The notes: generated by a model not told the origin, from the sequence alone. A stretch of DNA of 64,000 bases from Astrocystis sublimbata (GCA_022453515.1 JAJNNY010000014.1:558001-622000), one strand, 5' to 3'; shown: positions 10,622 through 25,308, counted from the stretch's first letter. Translations and numbers: made by a program.

Positions 10622-13600
10622 CTTGATCGATATAGCTAATGACGTGTAAGTGAGCGCATAGGTTTGCAGCGCCGAGCGTATGTTTCGCCCTGCGCCTGGG
10701 CTGACAATTGTCTGAGGTTTGCGTTGCCGCGCGGATGTAAGTCATGGGGGCCAAAGGACTTACATCAAAGAGCAATCGATATCCTCAGGCGAAACTTCCA
10801 ATTCCACAAACAGATGCGCTACGTATTTCTGGACTCGTACATATTACGCACTACGTTGCCTGCTGGATGCCGGCAGATTCTTTCGGGTGTTTTGTACACC
10901 TGCAGTGACAGTACAATTCTTGTTATCGGAAGTAAAGCGTTCGTTCCACGACAACCTGCGCAAGCCGAAGACCGAACACAAGCACAGCACCGGTCCTCTA
11001 TTCCCTATCTCAACCAGATGCACGGCGATCGAGAGTCTCGATGTGGGGGTAAGCGGTCGTTCGTACGCCGAGATGTCTCGATTTCGAGTGCGGTCTGTCT
11101 GTCTGGCGGGTGGTGTAACAATGTCTGTCTCAATGCGAAGTGAGACGTCAAGACTTGAAGCTCGATGTCATCAAATCCTCACGAGAGCCAAGACGGGTGT
11201 GTGCACGACGGGAGCAATCACGGGTCAAAAGAGGCAAAAAGGGAGGAAGGGGTCGACGACAGCCAACTATGGGGTGAGGGAGGAGGTATTAAAGAAACGG
11301 ACGTCTATCGCTACTAAAGGGTCAGCGCCTAAAGAAGAGGAGGTTCTGAGCTGTCAATGGCCCAAGGCGCATACACGGTAGGTATAATACAACGTTGGGA
11401 TGCAGAAGGGCATATATCTAGAGCGGATACGGACCGGCTAAGCCAAGGTCTACACCGCACATGGGTCTAGGTTGGAACCATGGGAGTGGTCCAGGGTAGC
11501 ACAGGGAGGTTGATCGCAGAGGCCCGCTGTGGGTGACTACTGGTTGGATTTGCAGTAGCTCGAAACCAGGGAACCTGTGAGGGACGACGATATTTGATAT
11601 TATTAGCTCTCTCTCTCTCCCTCTTGTGCCTGTGCCTGTGCTCGTGCTCGCACTTGTGCCTCGAATAGATCCGTCACTTGACGGGTTACTCATATGTCGT
11701 ACTTGTGTATTTGTTTGTCTGTACACCTGACGAGCAGGAAAGGTGATGATGAAAAAGCCGGTTCGGCCGTCACGATATGACTGACAAGCTCATGCCACAT
11801 ATGTGCTCACTCACTCGCTAGGGAGTAAGTAGCAGATTGTCTCGGGGGGCGGGTTTGGTGATTAGCAGCATTGGTCGATGGGGGCAACTCTCGGCGTTGG
11901 AGATGTATTAACCGCTCTCCCCGTGTGCCCGTTCGACGTTGCTGCTTCTCGCTTGCTGCACTTACTGACTTAGACTCACTCACCCAGTGCTCGCTGCACC
12001 GCAGTCCGGTCGCTGCAAGAGCACGCAGATAGCACATGGGATGCCGGGAGGACCCTCGAAGCGAGGCGGGCATGACAATGGGCGATTGTCATAGGTCGGG
12101 GGGCGGGCCCCGTTGTGCTCGACTCATCTTGCAGTCCCCATTGTTCCATTATTCCCATCGACGAGGAGCGGGCTGCGCATGCTGGTTGGGCAGCAGAGGG
12201 TGAGCAGTGGACGAGTGAGAGGCGAGAGAGGGTTCGGCGACGAGTGTGCTAACGGGACGTCGTTCCTCCAGACACTTGCAGACACTTAGGTAGCGCCAGA
12301 GGTGGCGTAGAAAGGCAGTTGCGACCACGCATTGGCTGACGCGATCGCCGCAGGTGCAGGGGACATGTGAGGCCGCGCCCCTGATTGGCTGCGCTGCTGT
12401 CCCTGACAGTCGGCTCGGCGGCAAAAAGAGTGATCGGCGCTCTCGTTGGTCAGTGGCCATGCAGGGGTCCTCCAGCGACTCCATCCTGTGCCTTCCACCA
12501 GCTTGTATTCTATACTCGCCATCATACCACCGCTGCTCCCACTTACACACCGACAACACCCCATTCTGCCTGTGATCTCTGTTCGCCGCGCAGGTATGCG
12601 GTACCATGTTGCACCTCTAGTGAGGGGGGTTGCGGGACTGGTAATCAGTGCCTGAATATGAGGTGCATTATCTGGCTGGCCCATTCGAGCCCTTCGCACC
12701 ATCGCAGCATCGCAGCAGTTCTCCCTCATCATTCATGCTAGATCTCTTACCATACCACGGTCCAGAGGCCCCAGCTTGGCCCAGCTCCAGCCACTCTGGT
12801 GCCTGAGTGCAACCCTGACTCCACTGCCGCCTCTAATTCTGTCTAATTTTGTCCAGACTCCCAGCTACGGGCCCCATTATATCTGGGGCTGGGGTAGCAA
12901 CAGATCGTGCACTTTTGCCCCGCCTCGTCTGCGTCTTGCTCACGACATGTCGTCGTCGTAGTTGTTGTCGCCGCTGCTGCTGGCACTGTTGTATCCGAAC
13001 CTTGATCGATCCCTCGGCGACCTGGACAACCGAACAGCACCGCCCGCCAGATAACCAACCAACCCAACATTTCTGAGTTTTTAGACCCCGGCCGGCTGTT
13101 GGGGCTCCTGCGCCGGCTCCTGGCATGCTGCAGTTCCCGCGCCCGCCACCCGCCACATGGCATGGGTTCCGCAGTCTTGCCCGCGTCGCGGAACATGCGT
13201 AGGTGAATTAAAAAACATATAAGTGACGAAAGCAAGCCAGGGGCATGAGCATGCGGTTCGCATATTCCCGGGAAATAGTCATGAACAAGGCCTTGTCACA
13301 GAGGCAAGTTGAGGCGGCCGGCAGCTGGGCCACCATAGGCGGGCATAGGTAGGCTTAGATGACTGCGCATGAATGATCGCTCTTCAGATGTCGAGATGCT
13401 ATCTAATCGCATTCTTGATTGCAACGAGCTGATGATTACCGGGTAGCCCGACCCCCGGAACTTGATGCTATATCAGAATCCGTCATCGGATAGATGCGCA
13501 AATTTCATACATGCTCGAGGCCTGTTTAAGACCCCTGAGGCGGAGTCCTTGCACGCACACACACAGAGATCCATCGCAGTTCGCGGCGCATTGTTCGTGA

Positions 13601-16600
13601 AGTCTGTGCGCCCCGATTGACGTCAATTGACTCTGCTGGGGAAAGTCATATGATCCCAAAACGCGGTCAATCGGTCGCGTGAGTTTCAGCAATTTTTTTC
13701 TGCCATCGTGAACTCGATTCACCGTCTCTTGACAAAGTTGCGGCTGGTTTTGTGAGGCGACGTCGGACGCTTGCGACACGTGAAGCTGCCCATGCGTGTT
13801 CAATTGGGATGTTGCCTGCTTCGTTTTCTAAAAGGGACCTCTACGTTGCATTCTATTCCCAGATACCTATAATCGGCTAATGGGTTGCATTCGGCTCGGC
13901 CTATTCAGTATCCCGCAACGAGCCACCTCCAAATGCACGAGGTCGCAACCCAATGCGCGTATAGCCACGCGTACCACAGAAATGTTCACGCATACTCGCA
14001 TACCTACATACGTGCATGCGATACCAGCAACTGATTGAGTATACCAACCCCTTGCATAATGGAGCCACTCGTCATACCCAAAGACGCTGAATACAATCCG
14101 AAATTCAAGGGGCATTCTTGAAGAGGACATTTAATCTGGTGTAGGGTTGCAATTGCTACCTTGGCCGTCCCATCATGACATGCCTCATCCTGCATCTCTC
14201 ATGTCAGACTGTTTCCAGCTTGTGCACTGACCCTCCTGATCAATCTCTTAAAGTGTAGCCGTTGGATATGATGCTCCGGAAACTCGCCTTCTTTTTTCGA
14301 TTTCTGCCTTCCAGATGTGACGACTCTCAGAGAAGATGCCTGCCGGGCATGAAAGCATACCAAGAAAACGAAATGACGAATGCTACGTTGACCTGATTGA
14401 CAATATGCAAGGGCAAGGGCATGCGAGGCTACTACCTACTCACAATCAGTCATTTATATGATATCTCGACCGGGAGGGTGCTTTGATGCGACAAGCATTC
14501 CGTATGCGTCGCGGTTCATGTCGCATACTATATACTTATATATAGCTGGCTTGGATGCCCACGACCTATCCCGTCTGACGCTTTTCTCCTTTGCCTATTA
14601 GTGAGTTACGCACAGCACGGCAGGCACCAGCGACGATCGTCCTAGCTCCCGTGTCGCTACGGACCGCAAATATGGAGATATTTCCATTCATCACATCCGA
14701 CCTAGTCTGTATATTCCATGGTTCTGTCTTGATGTCTTCCGAGAAATCTAACTCTCAAGGGATTTAAATCTCATGCTATCTTCACTTGTTCGCTGGTGTG
14801 TGATTCTGGCATCGAAAACGACCAGGGGTAATGGCTGAGGAAGACTTCACCGGTCAGCTGCAACTGGCTGAAAAGGATCCCTTGTCTCGACAGACAGAAC
14901 TCGGTCCCGGGTGGAACATCGTGAAGTACCGGTCATCAATCAACCCATCGTGTTTTATTGACCGCTTTGCAACAGTAGGACAGGATTACCTTGGCTTTTT
15001 TTCCCTTCTTGTCTTGTGGCAGCCAGCTGGTTGGGCTGAAGTAAACGATAGTCGACAAATCAACACGAGAATGGCGTCGTAATCCTCATAAACAGTCACT
15101 GGCGCACTGCATCAGCACCCATGAAAACCTTAAGCACATTCATTCATTAAACCAAAACAGCGAGTGAGTGCAGGTGAGCGAACCCGCGAAGCCCCTAGCA
15201 GCATTGTGGGGTGCATCGACGCTTAGATAAGCCTTACCGTCGATCTTGTCCAACATTCCTAGCAGGACGATATCTCAATCGTGTATCGTTGTATCGTGTC
15301 TCGACACTTGCCAATAATAAACAGTAGCTCATACATGTCAACCAAGCTTGCGCAGCCATAGGCTCACGATGGTTTTCGGCCCTTCGGGCGCATACACCTC
15401 ATTCAGCATGTGAGCAGGTCAACTGAGTTGCGCAGCGGTGAATGAGGGCCAATCAAGGCAATAACGCACTCGGTGAGAAATGATAGCCGTTAGATTGAAC
15501 GGTGAACTATTGATTGGCGTGGCTTGTCTCTCGACGGTCGACTGTTAGGTCAGTTAGTATCTAACCGGCTTCGCTAAACTCCACAACAATCCACCGCCGA
15601 TAGACGAGACAAGTAAACAAGCTCACAATTCGTCGAGGAATGAGAGAGATCTGGCACTCTAGATCGTCGCTCGTCGGCGTGTAAAGTAAGACTGGGCGAT
15701 CTACATAACAAGCCCACCAACCAACCACAGAACTGGCTGTGAACCAAAGGAAACGTTACGGCGGGAATTCGCGAAATACCATACATACAATCTACGTGGC
15801 TGACAGCCAACGAAAAAAAGCGTCGTACGCCGATCATCCAAACTATGTACCTACTAGTATTGTACCGAGCTTCGTTGCATTCATATCAGCCATTCACGTA
15901 GATAATGCACGATACGGCACATATATCCCACAATCGAGTATCTTTCCCCCGCACCCCGCGATAATGTGTGGAACAACAACACCCGCTTTCACACGATCAC
16001 AGTAGCTTATGTGATTGGGGAGTGGGAGGAAGATTCCTGCCCTAACATCCACCTACCTACCGCCACGATCAATTCTCGTATTTAGCAATAACGTCGGCAA
16101 CGCGTACGACGATACGGTAGGGAGGTTTACTTGTGTCCGGTTTTGATGTCTCGTTCCTGCGCCTTCTGCAAATGGGAGAAAAGCAGCAGTACGAAATTGA
16201 CATGAGTCAACCTTGCTGCAACCGGCTCATCGTATCGTGTGTCTTGACCGCTGCTGCGATTCATTCCGAATACGCCGTTCCGCGGTTGCTCAAGCTACTG
16301 CCGTGACGATCATCGTAGCCGAGACACAAATATGTGAAAAAGCTTTTTGGACAAGACAAGAAATTTTTTCATTAGCTTGCCAGATAGACTTGAGACAAAA
16401 AGCAAATTGATCGGAACTGGTTTCCAAGACACGCGCAAGCACACACGCATACCATCCCAAGCCACATATCCGGGGTTGGCGCGGGGGATTGCACGTTGAC
16501 GCACACGAGACACGCAAGACTTTAATAAATATTCGTCCGAAACTGGGCAATATAGAGGGCATCGCACTAGTAGCAGATTAGACTTCGTATACACTCATTT

Positions 16601-17828
16601 ACGGCCAATTCCAGCAGGCCGGTAATTACATGCATTAGTAGGTGCTTTGTCAGTTGTGCTTCCATAGCTAGTCGAGTGTCACAGACAAGGTGTTGTTATC
16701 CAGTAGAGTTCGTTCACATGTAGACAAGACTGTCGATGAGAGGCTAGTGTGATGATGTTTGATGATTTGTTTGGATTGTTTATTTGTGTGCTCCCCTTCT
16801 TGCGTTTAGGGTTCTCGTATGTTGCTATGCTAACCTATGCTTCCCCCCACGTGCCACCTGATCCAATCCATTCATTCCATTACCGGCGCTACATCGCCAA
16901 GACGTCGCCAGCGATGTAGGGCCATCTCACCCGCGATAACCAATCAATGGGTATCTGTCCGGGGTAGTTTGGTGTGTGTATCACTCATCCTCTTCCTCAG
17001 GTGTGTGTATCCCCCTCATCTGCTTCCCCAACGCCCATTCCTGCCCGACCCAACCAGGACGCCCAACACGGTAGTCCGGTCGGTCGGGGTCGGGTCTCCG
17101 ACATCGTCTTCTATTCCTGTGCTGTCCAATCGCAACTGTGCCATGTATCTTTCACCGCTCCCCCCAACTGGATGATTCACCGCCGCACATCCCTGCATCG
17201 GATGCGAAATCCGACGCTGCCTCTCAAAAAAGCAACCTTGCGCCCCCCAATGAAGGTGCGCAATGTTGTGCTGTTGTCGCTTAATCAGCCCGAATGGGAT
17301 TTGGGGCTGAGACAACTAAGTGGTCGAAGTCCGAACAGGGCTGCGCAATGCAACGCTGTTGGGACTGTTGGTAACTTTGTGACTCATAGTTGAGATCACA
17401 TTACCATGTTGTGTTGGTTGTGTTGTTGGTTGTGTGTAATGTGTGTGTAACGCAGCCACGGCGGCTTTCAATCCACGCTTACGATGACGAAAATAAGTCA
17501 TTCGTGGGGGTATCGTTTATTAATTAGCAGCACCGTTCTAAGCCACTGCATGCTCGCGGGAATATCATCGCGGCGCAGGCTTTCGGTGCTGCATCCTCAA
17601 CTCTGACTCAATAATAGGGTATCATGAGGGTATCATGGGGTATCATCGTGTGTGCTGTAAATGCCATGCCGTAATGCTGTAATGCCAAGGGGTATCATGT
17701 TGTATGTGAAAACTCCGTGTAAAATCTGAGGCGACGTATTAGTCGCTGAACTCAAGCCAATAGCTGTCAAGGAATGGTAAACTTACAAATCATGCTGTCG
17801 TATCTTCGTTAGTAAGTTGTGTTATCGC
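10622..17828. other. 7 kb without a supported gene
   Basis: Scattered open frames here, the longest 220 codons at 10719-11381, have no recognisable domain, strong Arg/Ser/Cys bias and no plausible neighbouring exons. A pyrimidine-rich CT/TGTGCC simple repeat lies at about 11605-11660, GT-rich sequence at about 17400-17450, and an imperfect repeat of GGGTATCAT near 17615-17700. I see no tRNA, rRNA or transposon. The stretch may contain long UTRs, promoters or noncoding transcripts, but the sequence alone does not show it. Confidence 0.5.
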
Positions 17829-18296
17829 TTATTCACCAGATTCGGTGATGGGAGCCATCTGGTCCTTCGACTTCGGGCTGCTGCTCTTCTTGGAGCTGCC
17901 ACTGCCGTTCTTCCTTCGCTTCTGCTGCTCACGGCGGCGACGTTCCTTCTCGTTGACCAGGTACTTGATAGCCTCGCGTTGCATGGCCATCTGTTGGCGT
18001 TGTCTCTCAAATAGATCCTCCTCGTTGACGAAAGGCGAAGCCGATGCTGTGCTGCTGGCGCTGGAGATGCTGTGGGCATCATCACCAACGGGGTCCGAAG
18101 GGAAGAGGTCGTCGTCAGATAGGTAGGATGTGGCACGCTCTCCCTGGCCCATCAGTGAGGAGCCCTGCGGCCACGAGGGGAACGCGCAGCTGGCGTGGTA
18201 GCCTGCATCGCGCGAGAGATAGGTACTGCTCGACGCGATGTCGAGGGGCTGAGTACTCGAGCTCATCGAGCTGTATGAACCGTACGGGCTGTACAT
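17829..18296 (-). CDS. Small serine-rich protein with charged C-terminal helix
   Basis: A single-exon frame of 155 residues starting at the ATG at 18296 (CAAAATGT context). The N-terminal half is rich in Ser, Tyr and Gly and contains SYLSDDDLFPSDP. The second half has a strongly charged helix (NEEDLFERQRQQMAMQREAIKYLV, taken with the following NEKERRRR), then a lysine/serine-rich tail, KKSSSPKSKDQMAP. The layout, acidic-aromatic motif then basic helix, looks conserved and regulatory, possibly nuclear or nucleic-acid binding, but I do not recognise the family. Codon use is clean and there are no internal stops. It stands alone between two long gene-free stretches. The pyrimidine-rich sequence upstream (18.77-18.88 kb on the plus strand) may belong to its promoter. 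Confidence 0.68.
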   Translation of the reverse strand: MYSPYGSYSSMSSSTQPLDIASSSTYLSRDAGYHASCAFPSWPQGSSLMGQGERATSYLSDDDLFPSDPVGDDAHSISSASSTASASPFVNEEDLFERQRQQMAMQREAIKYLVNEKERRRREQQKRRKNGSGSSKKSSSPKSKDQMAPITESGE

Positions 18297-21200
18297 TTTG
18301 TCTGGTCTCTTCTGGGGTCTCTCTGTAGACTCTTGTTCGTCGATGTGCTGTAGTTTCGGTATAATAGACCACCTCTGGAATAGTCGGTTTGGTCTAAAGG
18401 CGGCAATAACACGAATAACACGTGAATATTGTAATGTAGGTCGAATATCGTGTGGATATCTGGTTGGTATTAGATGCTCTCGGAAAAGACGAGGCTAGTC
18501 AAAGGCCTGTGATCATTATCACTGTGGTCGAAATATGAAGTCATGGGCGCGATCCGAGTTGGTGGGATCAGGCCGGGCTCATATATATGTCTTCTATGAA
18601 TACCAACGGGCGAGGGTACGTACCTGTGGATCAGGAGTGGACGGTCAAGCAGGGTCTCGGGACTACAGATAGATCCATGATTCATCCAGACAGGGGGGGT
18701 GTGGGCAAAGGCCTGGCTTCTGACAATTTTCCAGATTTCCATTCCCCGTGGCATTTCTGGCTGACCCCAGTTGTACCCGTCTCGCCGCGCCTGACACATT
18801 CCCTCACGCCCCCCCATCCCTTACCATCGTTCCCCACGCCCGTGCCCCCCAAATCCCTCCAATCCGTACACGCCCCCTCCCATCCTCGCTGGCTGACCGC
18901 CTGTCATGGCCGCAGAGCTCTCATGTAACCAAGCACTAGTCAGCTCAGACCGCCTTGAATAGTGACAGAGTCAGCTTGGCTCTGGTTGTTGGTGTGTACC
19001 GGTATAACGCTTCCACTGAACCGGGCCACCCCCCGCGCCCAATAATACTCGGTCGTCACAAACGCCAGCCCGCCACAGCTCGTTTCCGAGAAAATAAGTA
19101 AACAGATAGATGGCTTCTCCTTTTCGCCAGTCTCGTGTAATGTTGACCTGTCGCAAGCCTAAGCTGCGCTAGAGTCGCGAGGGGCGACATTATCGGGTCT
19201 TAGACCGAGCGAGTAGGGTAGTCTGTTTAAGCCCGGTCCGAAAGCTACAAACAAGGAGATGAGAAACACCATGGGCACATTGCTTGTTCTGAACACCACA
19301 CTCTCTCTCTCTGCGGCCCATCGGCTCGCAGCCCCCCCGGATCGAACAAAAGCACCCGTGTCCCAGCCCGTGCACGCGCGTACCCGGGAACAGGACACGA
19401 ACAGCAACTTGTCCAGACCTTGGCCGCTGACACGGACATTCGCAATCCACGATAATCAATCGTAAATTGCCAGGATGAGTTCTAGTATCCCGTTCTACCA
19501 AGATTCGACGCCACGCGTGTATTAGCAACGCCTTGATTAGGCCTCGAGTGCGCTACAGTAAGCCCCTGCTACCGGATGTCAGCCCGCGTCCTGTCCAGTC
19601 GCCGGGACATGTCGCGACCCTACCCTAAAAGGGTGCTTTTTGTGCGTCCTGGCCTGCTAGGCATGGGCATTGAAATTTGGCCGCATCCCTCGGGTTGGGT
19701 AACGCGCTGCCCCGGGGCCCCGGTCACAGCCAGCCCCTGTTGCGCCGCGAGGGATCGTTTGCACGCTAATGGCGTACTTGTAATCTGTTACCAGCCCACG
19801 ATACCGCTCAGAGGCTGGCTTGTAACCGGATCGCTTCCGGGATTGGAATGAGCGTTGGGACGGGTAATATTTCCCTGTTAGGCAAGTTGACTGAATTTCT
19901 TTTCCATTCTTCTAGCAGCATTCCTCCCTATTCTTTTCCCCCAGCCTAGTCTGATTATTGATCATATGTGACACATCCAAATCCAAGTTTCATTCTGTTC
20001 GTTTGATTCCAAACCTGTGTTGGGACGCCTACGATGTGTGCGCAAGCTGGACAGGAACTCCTTGCCGTCGCCGGAAGCGAGGTGCGACGCATCGCATCCC
20101 ATCACACCATCAGGGCGGCGGCATCTACGCTATCCGCAGATTAGAAATCATGATTTCCTTTGGTGATGCTGATGGCATGTTTGCTTTTCGGCGGTCTTTG
20201 TCATCAGTAATTCGCGTGTCGGGGCCCCAGTCCCAGTTACGGCGGTATTTCCGTCAGCATGGGGGTGTGAAGGCAACAGATGGTTCGTAAACGAGAGCAA
20301 AACGTGGGATTCCAGAATCCCCCCAGAGCTATTTTTGACCAGGTATGGTGACATCCAGAGTCTGGGGCAATCCTTCTCCAGGGTACTGTTACCAGCGCCA
20401 GGTCCGCGGTTCCGAGGCTGCCCATATGAATTCAGCAGCGTATCCCGCTCGCTATTATTCTACTCGTCCCGGTCATGGTGAAATGCATTGCGCCGGTTCA
20501 GAGTCATGATTGCAGCGTCCAGGTCGCAAATTATTGCATCCTGTCATCATTCTAGATGCCTAAGAGAGACTGGTGTGCACACGTAGTATCCCGGAAGACT
20601 CACTCCAGACCGCAAGTCATCCCTTCGCAGCCAATACGCAACGTTGTTCGAATACCGGTGTGCGACAATGCTGCTCGTAAAATCGACCAGTGCAATTCCG
20701 GCGTTTGCTCGCTTCATCAAGGTGAAATAGGTATGTGTGCCGCTGTAGCTGCCTGAAGCCATTCTGAGTCAGATGCGACACTATCCCCATCACCGCCTCC
20801 CCAAACGCCTCCAAAACGCGCGCGGAGACATGTGCCGCCCCCAGTCATGTCATGGCTGGTAGTGGCGCACAATATATTAACGGTAGAACTTGTAATTTTG
20901 CGCGAGAATGTCTGGTATATTTTGCAATACCGACGCTCCGGGAGGCTAATCATGGATGCCACGCTATGGATAGGATACCCGATCGTTATTCATCCCCTGT
21001 TTGCTACCAATCGCCGTCACATATCATGTTGGTCGATGCCTTGACTCTTGCGACAGATCAACCTGACTTGGCCTTTTGTATCGTGGACTTTAAGGCTGAT
21101 GCGATGTCAGCGCCCATTGCTGCACAACAGATGCAACACAGGGCATGCCGGGCATGCCTTGCCCAGACTCTGGATTTGGATGTCGTGCTTGGTACCTAGC

Positions 21201-24200
21201 CTATCAATAGACGAACCCCCAAACTCCTAAGCTTACACAAGCCAAGTCATTGCTCCCACGACATTACAGAGCGCATTGTAATATTGTCTATGGCACATGT
21301 TGTCGGCTTGTGTTTCTCGGACCTTCGGACTAGTTGGCTACTTAATTAAGGACACAACGTGCGTTATTCCGGGGTAAGTAGCTAAGGTAAGACGGGTAGT
21401 TGATTCTGTAACAAAGCTATTTGTTGATAGCTCCGTTTGTTACCTGAGAACAGCTGTTACTAGCTTAAGACCACGGGAAACATGTCGCGTCCCGTAACGG
21501 CCGTAACTGCAGGTGAGGGTAGGGGCCTCCCTGCGTTTTTCTCAGGCTACTTTTAGACGAGGAGGCTTGACGGGCTCGACGGTATGGCTTCCTGCCTATC
21601 CGGGAAAAGCCAGCCTGAAAGACTCCTTATTTGCGAAAGACTCCACACACCACGTTTTTTGCTTATTCTCTAGACTCTCCCTAGTGTCAGCTGCTAAGAG
21701 CGATTCTCGGGTGTTGTAATTTCCCAGAAGCTGCGAACACTTGCCCCAGATCCATTAACGTTTCTTAATATCACTGACCCCGGATCTTCCGACAACCTAG
21801 CTCTGCCAAGGTCGAAATTACCATCTGTAGCAAACCGAGGCCACACTGATATTCACCATAGCCCGAATAGCCGAGCCTCAGGCCCTGGATCAGCTTCGAT
21901 TCGACCTGTTACGGAAGGCTGGCAGAACTGGCAGCTGAAGTTCGGCTATATCTCTGGTGATCACTGCCCCTTTCAGTGATCTGCCATAAGGCCGAGCCTT
22001 TTTCTTGAGCCGCGGGACTTTATCGCGCTTTACCCGAACAGATCTAGATAATCCACCAAAACCCTCCCGCTTTTATGACAGACTCACAAGTACCTTATCA
22101 TTATCTTCCCTCGGGCCGGAGTGCGACCAGTGGATCTAGTGTGGCTAATAGTCTGGGGGAATTACAATACAATTGCAAAGAACGCGCTCTGATAGGTAGA
22201 ACGCTCAACCCCGGATCAGCGTGCACGGGAAATTTACGGGCTCGAACTCCTCGCTGGTGCTGGACCTGACACGAGCAAACCCACCTGCGCCGGGTTGGGG
22301 CGCATGCGCCTCAATGCGCTCGGCTGTATTGTGGCTCGTGGCAAGAGTCGTGGGCCCGTCGTGGGGTTTCTCCAGACGGGCGCTGAGGGCCGAGAGGGCT
22401 CCCGACCAACTGAAGTCGATATGATTGAGTCGCGACTTGTGTCAAAAAAGGGCCGTTTTTTGCTAGACCAAATTTGGGTAAAAGAAAACATAATACTTTC
22501 GGGTGTACTTACCTACTACGTATAAGCGCAATTTCATACAACACTGTAGCGCGAGGCCGCGATGTACTAATTACGGCGAGACTGCGGCTTCATGACAGAG
22601 TTGTGCACAATAGCCACACACCAGCCTCAAGTGCTGAGTAGGTAGGTAGGTACCTGGTCGTGCCTGGCTCGCCTGGGCGTGTCTAGCTCACCCATGGAAA
22701 TTCCAGAACTCGTGGGTCTATCACCAGGGCAGATATTCATGACCCCAGGTCGTTGTTACGGCGATCGCTATGCTTACCCACCTGGTCCAGTTAAGCGGGA
22801 CACCCCGTGACAGTGGTCCAGTGAGCATCCAGCATGAAGTTGGGGAAAAGTGAAGATACACCACTAACAATAACATCAAACAAGCTAGAATTTCACGGAA
22901 GCGGTCACTTAGTCGCGGACAATAGATCACAATAGATCAGGCTCGGCAAGCCCGCCAAAATGTTTAATAGGGGTCATCTGGACAGAACTAGACGAGGCTT
23001 TAGAACCTACACCTATCGAAATGCCAAAGATACCCAGGCAACTACCAGGTAAAGTCAGCTTCTAGCTTCGGATCCTGGCGGATCTTCACTCACACCAAAC
23101 GAAACGTCTGGTCTTTTGTTTCGTCCTGCTTGCTTGACAGGCGTTACGTTTCGCAGCGTCGGCCCGTTCGCAACTCGCAAACAGAACGGTCGAGACGGTC
23201 TCTGGTTCTGACCGGGCAGCTATCCTGCACACCTCTACGATCTACACAAGCTTTTCGAAAAGTGCAGCTATGGATGCATGAGATACCACCACATTGCCGA
23301 AGTTATCATGAATGACCCGGCGAGGAGCAGGAGAATACAGTAAAAGATCATCAGGGTCCTTTTCCCACAAGCCTCTGACCTCACCGGGGTGTGAATAGGA
23401 GCGAAGCTATTCCACTTTGCAATCAACGATAAACAGATTGACCATGTTTACTGTCCTAGTAAGTTGGCGGGCAGGTTACGCGGGACTGATTAGGTCATCT
23501 ATAAGTCGATCACTAAGCAATCTTGCTTGCTGCTAGCCACTAAACCTGGGTATCCTGTTGGGTATCGTATGCATGTTCGCGATACCTGCTATCGTACAGG
23601 GCAGGGTACGCACAGAAGAGCTGCGCTACCTGGTGCGCTCTCCACACGGATGCAAGATGGGAACGGCCGAAACGGGGGTGTTACAGAACGGGAGATAGAG
23701 TGCACTCTGTGCAGCCGCAAACCCCCGATGTCACGATGGTGGATAGTGAGTGAGCTCAAGTCTGCTGAAGAAAAGCAAAGCCGAAAAAGCGCGATCCGTC
23801 CAACCAACCCCCCACGCAAGTACCCTTTTTCGCAGGTAACTATTTCTACCTCCCCCCCCCTCTTGCATCCCCATCCCCAAAGAGACGATATGTGGCGTCT
23901 GATTCCTGACTGCCCAATACGGGAAAAGCAAACGGGCGGTGTGTATGCACGGCTGCGGTGTTGGCATCCGGGAGCAGGAGTGATACCTGAATCCAGCGTT
24001 GTTTCGTTTACTTTCGCGCTGCCACACAGACACACACCCAAATGCAAAATGTACAATTCTGCATACAACCTACCCTCACCGCGACTTAACCCCAATCTGC
24101 GCTAGCCGCCAATGAACTGGGAGAAAGCGAAACTCACCGCCGTGACTTGCATACGGGCCAGCCCTCCCGTCGCTGTTGTGCAGCAACCATAAACAAAAAA

Positions 24201-25298
24201 CTACAAAAACTTGACGGACTTGCTGTAGTGGCAAGCCGTCCTTGGTCAACTTCGAATACCATCTTGACGCCGGCGCAGAACCCCCGTACACGGTCAAGTA
24301 AATTTGGTGCTTTCTCCACACCGACTGAGTGTAGGAGTTTATCTTCAACCGTGGCTGCAAGCGACATCGGTGGCAGCCAGCGTGTGAAAGTTGGCAGTTT
24401 GTGGTTGGCAAGATACCGCCAACAATCCAAAAATACTTACACTGAAGGATTCATTTCGGCACCGGTGGAAATCAGCTTAAGGCCAAGCTGTAGTAGTTGT
24501 AGGCTTGGGGCGTGTCTGAGTAAGACCCTTACGGCCATTGGAGGATGCAAGGTGCAGCATAGTACTATAATTACTAGATCGTGAACGGGGTACATTGCCA
24601 TGGCTGACCGCCGGAGATGAGTCGGGACACAGCAGCACATCCTGCCCTGGTAGACGGGAGCAACAGACCGTGTGCACCGGTGAGGTCGGGTTTGAAGATG
24701 CGCAATACTTTCCTATCAGTCCGTGTGTGTTTGATCAGGTGTGTAAGCCATAGGGCTAGCTAACTAAGTTGCTGGATGGGGAAATTGCAGTCGCATCGTC
24801 TTGCGAAAATCCCGCTGATGATCCCCCCAAAGAACCCATGGGTCCCGGCCCACTGGCCTAAATTCCCTCCTCAAAATGGCCTTCACTTTCCGATACCTGG
24901 GACACATTCAAACCCCGAAATTTGGACTTTCTGCCGGGCGCAACCCCAAAATTCAAAGAAGACGATCATTATCCCCGCGGATTCTGGACCTGATCTTCAC
25001 GATAATCAGATAGACCCCTCCAGACCCCTAAATCGCAACCTCCATAAAGCCTCACTCAGCTTACCACACAATAAAAATAACCAGAAGGAAGCGTATTTGC
25101 GTACATAACTGCATGCAACAAGACAGAGAATCGCAGGCGGAACGTAGCAATACGTCATCCTTCTGGCTTTCGGTATGAGAACTCGGCAGGAGTGTACATG
25201 TAACACTACCCCGTCCCCAGTTCGCTTGCTTTTCTTGCGTCTTTTGCTCCCCCACGTCCTCGCTTAAAAGGTCCGAACGCGCACTCCATACCCGTAGC

Positions 25299-25308
25299 TA
25301 CCTAGGTA
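25299..25308. repeat. TACCTAGGTA palindrome, copy 1
   Basis: An exact 10 bp palindrome, one of three in this window, each in intergenic DNA. Related forms such as GACCTAGGTAGGTACC occur near 47155-47169. Its function is unknown. Confidence 0.55.

Noticed and set aside
10719..11381. 220-codon plus-strand open frame upstream of the WD40 gene
   Set aside because: No domain, biased Arg/Ser/Thr composition and no start context; it reads like random open sequence.
23527..24105. 192-codon plus-strand frame with an overlapping 168-codon minus frame
   Set aside because: Two long frames on opposite strands of the same stretch, neither with recognisable features; composition-driven.
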